Shown: positions 22,401 through 34,800 of the stretch, piece by piece | How the letters are laid out: every line of letters starts with the position of its first letter | How positions within the stretch are numbered: position 1 is the stretch's first letter | NCBI RefSeq assembly: GCF_027579695.1 | Contig: NC_083572.1 | Coordinates: 14,158,915 to 14,222,914, forward strand | Reading direction: 5' to 3' | DNA: 64,000 nucleotides | Source of the DNA: Neoarius graeffei | Lineage: Eukaryota; Chordata; Actinopteri; Siluriformes; Ariidae | Notes under the pieces: generated by a model | The model's database searches: none | The model's input: the letters and a program-made list of their open reading frames with translations, nothing else | What the model was told of the DNA's origin: nothing | Program-made: the position numbers and the translations under genes

Positions 22401-25400
22401 GCTTCGGACGTAGACCAAACAAGTCCTCGTTGTAAGGTGTGTTTGAAAACGGCTGTTTCCAAAGGAAGCAGCACGACGAATTTATTCCAACCCCTTAAAC
22501 AGAAGCCTGCAGCAGAGCGGGAGAAGTGCTGCTCCCAGTGGAATGGAAACAGCCGCAGCACTAGCGCACCATCCAAAGTAAAGCAAGCAGCCGTCCTGGA
22601 CACATTTTCGAACTGTGCGCCTTATGATAAGAATGGCGCGTGGTGGAAGCAATCACAGATGCGATCGCGATGTTTATTACAAAAAAAAAGACATGGTGCT
22701 CATCAGTGTTGGGCACGTTACTTTCAAAAAGTAATTAGTTATAGTTACTAGTTACTTTTCCCAAAAAGTAACTGAGTTAGTAACGGAGTTACTTTGTCAT
22801 AAAAGTAACTAATTACCAGGGAAAGTAATTATTCCGTTACATTTTGTTCCCCCTCAAAAAAAAAATCAAATTCAATTAGTGTAATCATAATAAAAGTGAA
22901 TGTTAAATGTGTTTAATGACTGAAATGGACACTTAACAGAACCAATTAGTAATGTTATCTACACTATATTAATATGTTTGTGGGACAATGTGAGATAAGA
23001 CATCTATCAAATGTAATATATTTTTGTAGTTATTAAAATTATGTTACTAATTACTGGCCACTGACGAGGACAAACGCTTTGTTCCTCGACATAATGTGCA
23101 CTGCACGTAAACACTCTTGCCTTTTATTTCAAGTAATGAAAAGTAATGGCTGTATTTCCAATGTGAAAGCACAGTGCTGGGCTGACCGCTCGCCATCGCT
23201 GGGTCTTCCGATTGAAAGAGCGCGCAGTAGTGCAGTAGGCGTGGCCTACCACGTATGTTGTCCAAATCTACTCTGATTGGCTTACTGTGCCGTTGTCTCG
23301 TGTCTCCCCGCCCCACACGAAAGCAGAGTAAAGAAAGGCTGAACGAGCAGCGTGCCAGATGAGAACAGCTTTAATAAAGTAACGCATAGTATTTTATTGT
23401 AAGTAACGGGAACGGCGTTATAACGATGTAAAAAGTAATTAGTTAGATTACTCGTTACTAAAAAAAGTAACGCCGTTAGTAACGCCGTTTATTTCTAACG
23501 CCGTTATTCCCAGCACTGGTGCTCATACATCCGGTGGAAAAGTCGGATTTTTTTTCCTATTCTGTCAGTTTCATTTATTATTTATACATTTTTTGATGGG
23601 GCATTTTATTTATTTATTTCAAGTTTGAGGGCGCATTGTGTCAGTTTGAAACTAAGCTATGTTGGAGAAAGCTTTCTAAAAGTTACTGTATGTTCACACG
23701 GTTTACAATGGCATGGTCTGCCAGCTCATCTACAAGCTTGTTTTTTGGCTTCTGGTTGCACTTTAACCCCAAAGGGGAAATTTAAGTGAGAACAAAATAA
23801 AGGTAAAACTTGTTTTGAACCATTTCTTTGTGTCATCTGTAGTTTGATTTTTAGTGGGGGGGGGGGAATCGATTAAAGTCGAAAATCGGATTTTTTGTGA
23901 AAAGATTTTTTTTTTTTAGGCCATATCGCCCAGCTCTACTCTGTACTATGGCAATTTAAAAACATGAACAGACAACACTTACGGTGGTCTCGTGCATATA
24001 GCGCTAATGCTGCAATAATTTGCTGTACTCCCATACTTTCGAAGCCTTGAGTCTTTGGAAACTTTTACAGTGAGCCTCTTTCAAAACCGAGTCAAACTCC
24101 AGCCACCGTGATTTTTTCTTTTTTTTTAAAAAACTATAGGTGTTGACTGAAGCAACCAATAACCTGAAGTCATTTAAGACCTTGATACGAGTGCACAGAA
24201 CAGGTGTGAGGATGGCTTCTGCTATAGTGTGTGTAGCAGTGCTGTGACCTGCAAGCACATGTTTGTGTAATGTGGTGCTGATACAGGTGTGTCTCGTTTA
24301 TTACCCTTAAGTGTTGGCATAGTGCTGCTATCACCATTCACCTCCTCTCCCTTCACAAGCTGCCTATAGAGGTTAATCACCTGCGTCAGACTGTCATTGG
24401 CCTGCAGGATCTCCGCTTTATGAAGAGAGAGAGAGAAACACACAGTTCAACAGTCTAGCCACTTTCCCCTATACTGCACCACTTGGATTGATTCCAACCT
24501 CCCAAATCTAGGAACGATGAAAGTGATTCCCATTAATTTTCCATTTAGAGTCAAACACATCACTGATAGGATTGAGCTCTTTGTGTGACCCCACCCACAT
24601 CCACAGGGCCTAAAGGCCAATTTATGCTGACAACCCAGTCCTCGCAGATGGCGTCGCAGATAGCGTCTGCGTAGCCCCCCCCCCAACCTTCACAGACGCT
24701 CTGCGCGCACCTCCCAAAAATTGTGACCACCGCAGAAGCCTCGCAGACAGTGTTGCAGACAAGAGGGCTCTGATTGGTCCACTCTACATCCGCTGTACAC
24801 GCACTTCCGCTTCCCTACTTTCCCGGTTTGTTTTGTTTTCACGACCGCCATTTTTAAAAAACACGAGCGAAGATGGAGCAGCACGAAGAGCGGTTGATCG
24901 AGGAAGTGAGGAAGTACGTACATCTATACGACTCCAGTTCTAGTCATTATAAGTAACCGGAGGATAAACACTCCACTAACCACACCCACCAACTACTCCT
25001 AGCGACTTCGCGCCCCCTTGCGTTGTGGCGGTGAATAACATCGCGCACGCCTATTACTCCCCGCTCAACGATAAATTACAACTGTCTGCGAAAAGCTATC
25101 TGCGAAAGCCTTGTCGCAAGAGCATGCAGAGGCCTTAAGGGTTCACCGAATGGTTTGATGAGTATGAGAATGATATAAATCATATGCTGTGGCCTTCACA
25201 GTCACCAGATTTCTCCCCAATTTAACACCGCTGGGAGATTTTGAAGCAACCTGGCAGACAGCGCTCACCACTACCATCATTACAACACCACCCACTGAGG
25301 GAAAATCTTTCGGAAGAACGGTGTTCATCTCCTAAAAGTACACTTGAAGACTGACCGGTTCAATAAACTTGTACACAGACTTGCCTTTCAAGTGGTCCGC

Positions 25401-25781
25401 ACATCGAGCGGAGAGCTAAGATGAACAGAGTAGAGGGAGATATATGATACATGTATTATGCATGCAGCCTAAACAGATGATCAATTAAAAACAGTAGGCA
25501 TGTCTGTAAATTTAACTTAAAGGGGAACTGAAGTCATTTTTAAACTTGCTTTATTTCTTAAGTAACGTGTTATTCAATAATGTGTTCAGTTTTAGTAACC
25601 TTATACCGTGACTCGTACTGGCAACTAATTGCAGTTAAATATTATACAGTGCTCAGCATAAATGAGTACACCCCCTTTGAAAAGTAACATTTTAAACAAT
25701 CTCAATGAACACAATTTCCAAAATGTTGACAAGACAAAAGTTTAATATAACATCTGTTTAACTTATAACGTGAAAGTAAGG

Positions 25782-25836
<55 letters not shown>

Positions 25837-28800
25837 GTTTCCGGTAACCCGACCGATCGAGAATTTCCGTGTCGAAATTACCGACCGTAAAGTTATGACA
25901 AATTTCCCTCGATATTTTAGTGTAAGCAGCGTTAGTCATAATTTTTTGTTTCAACGCGTTCAAGTTGTGAAAGAAACGATAAAAAGTAAAATGTTTCACC
26001 ACTTCTATCAGCCCTCCTGCATAAACATGGAAGCGCACTTGTATACTGAAGGAGGAAGGGAAAACTGAGCCAAGCCGCCATTTTGAATCCTCATTCAAGG
26101 CTGTAATGCAAATTGCTTCCTCTTCAGTATACAAGTGCACTTCCATGGCAGGGAAAAACACTACGTTTTACCGCCTATGTAGTCCCCTATTTATACAAAT
26201 AGGAGTCATTCAGGATTCAGCCATGTTTTTGCTCGAACCAAGTTCTACGTAGGCTAGGCCGTCTGCTTTTAATGGAAGTAGCCTAGGACGTTATTTTCAT
26301 GTTATTTCTTGATAAGGTGTTTTCACGTTATTACATGAAAATATCATGAAATAACGTGAGAATTTCGTATCATGAAATTACGTGATATGTTATTACATGA
26401 TAAATATATTGTAAAAACGTGATAACTTTAACAATATCTTTTCACGTAATTACTTGATTCTAAGCCAATTTTTTTGAGTGTGGCACCAATACGCTTCCAT
26501 AGATCATAACTCGAACTCTCGCGATATTTTTTTTTTTATTCGTTTAAAGATTTAAAACACTTTTATTTTATTATGATGTGTGGTATAAAGGATTATGTGC
26601 CAAAATACTATTTTGTAAGATGTTTACTTGTGTTAATTTTTTCGAACAAAATAAAAAAAAAAAATTTTTTAACCTCCTAGGGCTTAGCGGTCACATGCGT
26701 GGACAGCACTTTTTAGAAATTCAGAACAAGAATCCACATATGTGGACATACTTTTTCTCTAAAAGTACATCTTATCAAAAGATGCTTAGTTTTTATTCTA
26801 ATCAGGTTCTAATAAGCCCAAATAGCAAAGAGAAATAAAAAACGCATGTAAAAAAACCTACCGACCTTATTTTAGTATTTCATGTTACCTGAAACACTTT
26901 TTTTTTTTTGGCCTAAGGTTAATAATATAAACTTGGATTACACATTTTTTCAGTTTTACTCAAGTTAGGGTGGTGCAAAATTGAGTACACCCCACAACAA
27001 AAACTACTACATCTAGTACTTTGTATGGCCTCCATGATTTTTAATGACAGCACCAAGTCTTCTAGGCATGGAATGAACATGTTGGCGACATTTTGCAACA
27101 TCAATCTTTTTCCATTCTTCAACAATGACCTCTTTTAGTGACTGGATGGAGAGTGATGCTCAACTTGTCTCTTCAGAATTCCCCAAAGAAAATAATTTAT
27201 TTACACCACAAAGGTGAAGGCTACAAGAAGATCAGCAAAGCTTTACTTATCAGTCAGAATACTGGAGCAAAAGTGGTACAAAAATTTAAGAAAGATGGAA
27301 CTGCAACCATCTCACAGAGACGTCCAGGTCGTCCACGGAAGTTAACACCTCGACAGGAGCGTCTTCTGATGAGAAGGGTTGAAGAAAATTGGCATGCAAG
27401 TTCACTGCAGTTATCTAAAGAAGCAGAAAGCCAAACTGGGGTGACTATTTCCCGTGACGCAATACAGCGTACACTGCAGAGGAATGGCACGCATGGATGC
27501 CGTCCACGAAAGAAACCTCTCCTAAAGCCCAGGCACAAAAAAAAAGCCCGCCTAGAGTTTGCCAGGGCCCATGCTGACAAAGATGAAGACTACTGGGACT
27601 CTATACTCTGGAGTGATGAGACCAAGATAAATGTTTTTGGAACTGACAGCTTCAAAACTGTATGGCGTCACAAAGGTGAGGAATACAAAGAAAAATGTAT
27701 GGTGCCTACAGTGAAACATGGTGGTGGCAGTGTCCTTATGTGGGGCTGCATGAGTGCTGCTGGTGTCAGGGAGCTGCATTTCACTGATGGCATCATGAAT
27801 TCACAGATGTATTGCTCGATACTGAAAGACAAGATGCTACCATCACTCCGTGCCCTTGGTCGTCGTGCACTTTTCCAACATGACCAAACACACATCTAAG
27901 GCCACTGTTGGATTTCTGAAGAAGAACAGGGTGAAAGTGATTCAGTGGCCAAGTATGTCTCCTGATCTGAACCCAATCGGACACCTACGGGGAATTCTGA
28001 AGAAACAAGTTGAGCATCGCTCTCCATCCAGCATCCAGTTACTAAAAGAGGTCGTTGTTGAAGAATGGAAAAAGACTGATGTTGCAAAACGTCGCCAACT
28101 TGTTCATTCCATGCCTAGAAGACTTGGTGCTGTCATTAAAAATCATGGAGGCCATACAAAGTACTAGATGTAGTAGTTTTTGTTGTGGGGTGTATTCATT
28201 TTTGCACCACCCTAATTTGAGTAAAACTGAAAAAATGTGTCATCTAAGTTATATTAAACTTTGTCTTGTCAACATTTTGGAAATTGTTTGTGTTCATTGA
28301 GATATTGTTTAAAATGTTACTTTTCAAAGGGGGTGTACTCATTTACGCTGAGCACTGTACTTATAGGCCTATTCGGTTTTTATCCATGTTGAACTCGGTT
28401 CGTTTGGTCGACGGCAGGTGTCACTTATCCGCGTGATCTTCACGAGACTTTGAAACATGAAGCGTCAGCGCCGCCATTTTGAACTGTTTTCCAAACTTTC
28501 CTGATTGCTATCAAAACGAACAAAACTTCCGTCTTGATTACGTCAGCATTCGAAGGAGGGCGCGTGTCTTTTGACAATGTTGGTCACTTAGATTTCCGCT
28601 GTACATTTTACTTCCGTCCTACGATGTCTCGCACAGGTCTCGACGAACCTCGTTTACGGCTGCTGCTTTGACATATGGACTGATATCACATAGCATATTT
28701 CAAGCACTCATAACTTGCTATAGTAGTGACAAAATAGCGACAAAAATGCGTTCCCATATTTAATAAAATGAGATAAATAGAATTTTGATGATAAAAAAAT

Positions 28801-31800
28801 TTGCCTTCAGTTCTCCTTTAATGTAGCAAGATTCTTGACCACCTGCAACTTGCAGTGGTGCAAAAGAAAAGTGCTCTCCCAGTTACCATATGGAGATGGC
28901 AAGTTTGAATCTAGATTTTTCCCCAGCCACCTGTAGCCATGTTCTCTAGGTACGAGGGATGGCATAGTCTCTCTCCTCTGTCAATCAGAGTGACACTAGC
29001 TAACCACAGGCATCCGAGAGCTTTCCTCTGTGTGTGTTATGCTGCCCTGTGAGCAGGAGTTTCACATGTCTCTGAGCTGTTGTATAGGTGAGAGCTGGCA
29101 GAATTGGCCAATACCAAATCAGGGAGAAAATAAATTTAACCCACTAATGAAATCTTTTCTTGGATTGTCTGTTGCTCCTTACCTAGAGCTTCATCGTTGT
29201 CTTCTGTATCACTGGCCAGTCTGAACAGGGTGGGTCTCATCTTCTCACAGCGCTGGTACAAATCCTAGAAAATACACAGTCAGTCAAAAGCATCACTACG
29301 GTGAGCTACAAAACACAACTGTAGCCGAATCACTAAAAAAAATATATATATATCACTAATTAAATGGCAAATCTCGTCACCGTTCACTCATGTTTGCGAT
29401 TCCTGGGACCTTTGTTAACAAGCAATTTATTTTACAACCCCAGTTCCAAAAAAGTTGGGACGCTGTGCAAACTGTAAATAAAAACAGAATGGGATAATTT
29501 GCAAATCATGGAAACCCTATATTTCATTGAAAATGGTACAAAGACAACATATCAAATGTTGAAACTGAGAAATTTTTTTGTTTTTTAAAAAAATAATATA
29601 TACTCATTTTGAATTTGATGTCAGCAACATGTTTCAGAAAAGTTGGGACAGGGCAACAAAAGACTGAAAAAGTTGTGTAATGCTAAAAAAAATATTTGGT
29701 TAATTGGCAACAGGTCAGTAACTTGACTGGATTTAAAAAAAAAAAAAAAAGAGCATTGCCGAGAGGTTGAGTCTCTCAGAAGTAAAGATGGGGAGGGGTT
29801 CACCGCTCTGTGAAAGACTACGTTGGCAAACAGTGCAACGATTTAAGAATAACGTTCCTCAATGTAAAATTGCAAAGAACTTAGGGATCACATCATTTAT
29901 GGTATATAACATCATTAAAAGATTCAGAGAATCTGGAGAAATCTCCGTATGCAAGAGACAAGGCTGAAAACCGACATTGGATGCCTGTGATCTTCAGGCC
30001 CTCAGGAGATACTGCATTAAAAGCAGACACGTGTCTGTAGTGGAAATCACTGTATGGGCTCAGGAACACTTCAGAAAACCATCGTCTGTGAAAACAGTTC
30101 ATTACTTCATCCACAAATGCAAGTTAAAACCAGATATAAGCAATATCCAGAAACACTGCCACCTTCTCTGGGCCTGAGCTCTTTTATGATGGACTGAGGC
30201 GAAGTGAAAAATTGTCCTGATGTCTGACGAATCAAAAGTAGAAATTCTTTTTAGAACTCATGGACACCACGTCCTCCAGGCTAAAGAGCGGAGGGACCAT
30301 CCGGCTTGTTATCAGTGCACAGTTCAAAAGCAGCATCTGTGATGGTATGAGGGGGCATTAGTGCACATGACGTGGGTAGCTTGTACATCTGGGAAGGCAT
30401 CATTAATGCTGAATGATATCTACACATTTCAGAGCAACATGCTGCCATCCAGACAAAACCTTTTTCAGGGAAGACCTTCCTTCTTTCAGCAAGACAATGC
30501 CAAACTGCTTTCTGCACATATTAAAACTGCATGGCTCCATAGTAAAAGAGTCTCGGTGCTAAACTGGCCTGCCTGCAGTGCAGACCCGTCTGCTATTGAA
30601 AACATTTATCGCATTATGAAGCACAAAATATGACAAAGGAGACCCCGAACTGCTGAGCAACTGAAATTGTATATCGGGCAATAATGGGATGACATTTCTC
30701 TTTCAAAACTACAGCAATTGGTCTCCTCAGTTCTCAAACGTTTACAGAGTGTTGTGAAAAGTAGAGGTGATGCAACACCGTGGTAGCCTGGGCCCGCCCA
30801 TCCTAAGTGTGACGCAACACGAGGGCCTGTTGCGAGCTTAGTCTGGCAAGGCAAGCTATCTACAGCTCTTCCAAGCTCCCGAAAAATCGGGAGCCAATCA
30901 ACTTTGAGCATCTCCAACGGCCCTGGGTAGAGGCGTGTTCAAGGCACTGACGTAGTAGAACTGCGACCGGAAGCCATAGATTGTTTACAGAATCTATGCC
31001 GGAAGCGCTTCATTCACTAGAAACATTACGAACATGGAGCAAGTTCTCATTGAAAACGGAGCAAAGAGCAGCCCTGGAGGTATTTATTGAAAGGAAGGAC
31101 ATTTTCGCCTTGCTCCCGACCGGCTTCGGTAAGAGTTTAATCTACCAGTTAGCCCCGTCGCGTCACATACGTCAGAGGAAAGAGTGACGTGATTGGTTTA
31201 AGCTTCGTCACAGCCTTTTCTGGCTTCGACCAGTAGCAAACTGAGGCATTTCAGGGAGGCGGGTCAACCACGCACTTTGGGAAACGGTTGGGCTTAATAT
31301 CTTTGCCAGACCAAATGCTCGCAGAGCTTTGAAGTTGCGTTAGCCAGACTAACACCGTGGTAAACACGCCCCTGTCCCAACTTTTTTGAAACGTGTTGCT
31401 AACATCAAATTCAAAATGCATATATTTTTCGTAAAACAATAACATTTCTCAGTTTCTACATTTGACATGCTGTCTTCATACTATTTAAAATGAAATACAG
31501 GGTTTCCATGATTTGCAAATCATCGCATTCTCTTTTTATTTATGTTTTATAGTGTCCCAACTTTTCTGGAACTGGGGTTGTACCTTGGTACCGAGTACGT
31601 GTGCATACGTTTGCGCACCTTGATGAGCTCCTCGTTGTCGTGTGAGCTGGTTTCTTTGTTGTAGTCTGCTAGTAGCTGTGTGAGCAACTTGACACTCTCC
31701 TTCACTTCCTGAATCGCGTTTACTCTCTTCGACACCTTCTCCATGCGCTTCTGATCCTGCAGGATAAACTCAGATTCAGCATTTTACAAAAACAGTCTGG

Positions 31801-34800
31801 ATTTTAAAAGAGTAGAAGACAGGGACGACTCTCTGAACGATTGCTAGGTTCAGAGAAATTAAACTAGTCTGCATGTCCCAATATTTACATGCCAGAACAG
31901 ATAATAAATCAGCAAGTCTTTAGACGCTGGAATCACTATTTGCTAAACCGCATTTCTGAACTTGTCAGATAGAGGAAAGCGGTTTAGTATGTTATAAACA
32001 GAGTATTATGAGACACGCAATAATACCTTAAAAGGCATAAACAACTGTTGATATATTTTTAATCATGGTCTCCTGTGGTGCACAGAGTGTACAAATACAA
32101 TAATTACAGTACTGCTGGGACAAAGAGTGCGCTTTGCTGAACACCACATGCGCAACAAGGAGGTGTTAGAGTTACATGTGTTCAGCTTCAAAATCAGTGA
32201 TTGAAATTACAAGCATCAAGGTTCAATAATCCTTCATGGAAAAAAAAAAAAAATTCAGGCTGTACAAAAACAATAAGAGATCGTGACAAAGCAAAATGTC
32301 CTGCTTAGAGGGCAGAGCCCAAAAGAACAGTGTAACTGAGCCATAACTACGAAACACGCACACTGAGATGCTCTCACACAAACCTCCTGAACCATTTCCT
32401 TAATAAGTTTGTTTGCCGCTCGCAGGTCCTCCGGGTGAGTGCTGTTGAGCAAACGTGACAGCATCTATAATAGAGAGATTGACAGCGATAGGTAGATAGC
32501 GAGCAAAAGAGAGAGAGAGAGAGAGAGAAAGAGAGGATAATTTGAGACGGGTATTTTCAGGAAAGGTTATGGCATTTTGAAAAACTGGCATGGGGCAATC
32601 CTTGCTGGCTCAATTCAAAAGTTCTAGCATGTTGTGTATTGATTATTTATTATGACGCGAGTTATTGAACCCCTTCTCAGCCTACAACAGCCAGAATTCA
32701 TAATTAACACCTTATGCTTCTGCAGCCCTTTTTCATCAAGCTGTGTATGAACACATCTAGCAGGGAAAGCACAGAAAAAGAAATTTCACACAATTTCGTT
32801 CAGAGGGCAATTTGAAAATACCTAAAACTGACCCCTGTTAACATCCAAGGGGTCAGTGTGGACGTGGTGGAGGAATACAAGTACCCGGGGGTGTACTTGG
32901 ATAATAAACTGGACTGGTCCAAAAACATGGACACCGTATATAAAAAGGGCCAGAGCTGTCTCTATTTTCTGAGACGGCTGAGGTCCTTCAACACCTGCCG
33001 AACGATGCTGCGGATGTTCTACGAGTCTGTGGCGGCCAGTGCCATCCTGTACGCTGTCGTCTGCCGGGGCAGCGGCTTGAAGGTGAACGACACTAACAGA
33101 CTCAATAAGACCATCAGGAAGGCCGGCTATGTTGTAGGCGTAGAACTGGACTCTCTGACAGTGGTGTTGGAGATGAGGACAATCTTAGGGTGTATTCAGA
33201 CCAGGATAGTTCGATAGTTCACTTGCTTTGGTCCGAACCAAATGTTTTTTTTATTTTTTCATTTTGGTGCGGTTCGCTTTCACACTGTACATTTTAGTAA
33301 GCGGACCAAAATCTGTCAACAAAGCCACGCGCCCTGAGGTCGTTCAGCTATTGGTCAGAGACGACACGCGCACAAAGCGTTAAGTTCAAAAGCAGTCATG
33401 GCGGCTTTCCGTGCTGTTATTCTTTTTAATGTCATCAAAGCTATATGTTTTTTCCAGTTTTTACTGTTTTCACAACTGTGCGATTACTATGCTGTTGTAC
33501 AAGTAATTTATCAACAACGACGACAAAGGGCAAGGCGGCTACGGAGGATAGCGCTGATGAGCGCACATCATGTGACAGTTCTGGCTCTTCACACAAGTCG
33601 CTAGTGCCGCCACTTTTTGAAAGAATGTCCCTGATTTTAATGTAGGTCTGACGGAGTTTCTTCACTTTTAGCCGACATTGTTCTGGGGAGCGCGTGAACC
33701 CCTTCTCCTTCATTTTCTCACTGAATACAGCAAACACGTCGGCATTTTTGTGTGTTCTCTCCAAAAGCTCAGATATGTGGACATCTGCCCATATATCCAC
33801 AAGGGTACGCGTTTCTTCCTCAGCCCACGTTTGCCCCCTACTCATTTTTTGTACTCTGTTGTCTAGCCTACCACTGGTCTGAATGACTGAACGACTGTTG
33901 TAAGGTTCCCTTGACAACCGAAACAGTGTTTGCACTTTGCGGTGGAGTGTCAAGACTCTGTTTCCCATAATGCTCGACAAACGACGGAAGCTCCCGAGGT
34001 ACAAAAAAGCAAAACTGTCAGATTAGGTCCGGTCTGCTTTCACACCTCCAAAAGATCCGCACCAGGGTTCCTTTGGTCCGGACCGAGTCCGACCTTGCAG
34101 CTCGGTCTCGGTCCGCTTGTTTGGTCCGGACCAGAGTTCGGTGGTTTGTATTCAGACCAACCCAAAAGGTCCGGACCAAGGGAAATTTGGTTCGTTTGGT
34201 CTGGACCAAACAACGTAGGTGTGAATACGCCATTAGACTGTCCTTCCCACCCTCTAAATGAGGAGCTGATCAGCCACAGGAGCACGTTCAGTAAACGGCT
34301 GATTCTTCCACGCTGCACAACTGAGAGACACAGGAAATCATTCCTACCTGTTGCAGTCGAGCTGTATAACTGTGGTACACTGTCTTACCATGTATACTGT
34401 ATCCTTAACTCAGGTGCAATACATGTATATAGGAATCATTGTATATAAAATCACTTCATTTTGCTTTTACTTAAGTTACTGGACTTATTTAAATTTGTTT
34501 TATTTTTATTCATTCTTCTTTCAGATGATTTTATCTTCTATTTTTAGACATGTTGACGACTTCTTTGATTCAGGAGCCTGGTAGCAAATTTGAATTTCCT
34601 TCCGGGGATTAATAAAGTAATTCTAAAAATTTTTTCATAGATAGACTAATAGCCGGCGGCACGGTGGCGTAGTGGTTAGCGCTGTCGCCTCACAGCAAGA
34701 AGGTCCGGGTTTGAGCCCCGTGGCCGGCGAGGGCCTTTCTGTGCGGGGTTTGCATGTTCTCCCCGTGTCCGCGTGGGTTTCCTCCGGGTGCTCCGGTTTC

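Larger units (their letters stand above)
22123..23938 (+). mobile_element. hAT element (outer), BED-finger remnant
   Basis: Perfect 8-bp duplication CTCTGTAC at 22115-22122 and 23939-23946. Termini TAGAGCTGGGCGATAAATCG (left) and TAGAGCTGGGCGATATGGCC (minus strand, right). A second hAT sits inside at 22704-23518. Only a BED zinc-finger piece of the transposase remains. Confidence 0.9.
25751..26922. mobile_element. insertion with 8-bp duplication inside Tc1 inverted repeat
   Basis: TAATATAA occurs at 25743-25750 and 26923-26930, exactly where the left Tc1 repeat is interrupted (the intact right repeat shows the joined form). Contents: poly-C/poly-A tract, a 26030-26150 hairpin and AT-rich palindromic repeats. 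Termini are not clearly inverted, so the class is open. Confidence 0.6.
25667..28357 (+). mobile_element. Tc1-like transposon with long inverted repeats
   Basis: TA on both sides (25665-25666, 28358-28359). The termini CAGTGCTCAGCATAAATGAG and the inverse match over at least 90 bp, with internal repeats of the GGTGGTGCAAA(A/T)TGAGT type. The transposase is on the plus strand and is broken. An 1172-bp insertion splits the left repeat. Confidence 0.88.
25521..28817. mobile_element. TTAA-flanked DNA element with nested Tc1
   Basis: TTAA on both sides (25517-25520, 28818-28821). Left end AGGGGAACTGAAGT, right end its inverse with one base missing. Without its insertions it would be about 600 bp. 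No ORF of its own is recognisable. Confidence 0.75.
29435..31580 (+). mobile_element. Tc1-like transposon split by another element
   Basis: TA on both sides (29433-29434, 31581-31582); termini CAACCCCAGTTCCAAAAAAG and CAACCCCAGTTCCAGAAAAG (minus). Removing the 30784-31351 insertion leaves about 1.57 kb, a normal Tc1 length. Its right end is 32 bp from the donor of gga1 exon 8. Confidence 0.9.
32828..34625 (+). mobile_element. L2/CR1-like LINE 3' part, split by a PIF element
   Basis: The first part (32858-33187) codes [60 protein letters not shown]. After the PIF element the frame resumes as [20 protein letters not shown] and [16 protein letters not shown], the end of the protein. The 3' tail ends near TAATAAAGTAATTCT. 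The element is 5' truncated. Confidence 0.8.

Noticed and set aside
31560-31760. gga1 exon 8 open frame running past its donor
   Set aside because: The frame continues into the intron ([10 protein letters not shown]...) but homology to GGA1 stops at the GT donor and resumes at 29264.
33930-34448. 172-codon + strand frame as a gene
   Set aside because: It crosses from the PIF element's terminal repeat into the LINE 3' coding end; only the LINE part is meaningful.
34665-34725. tRNA gene
   Set aside because: Box A/B-like sequences belong to the SINE head; there is no proper cloverleaf, and the unit is followed by the SINE body and tail.
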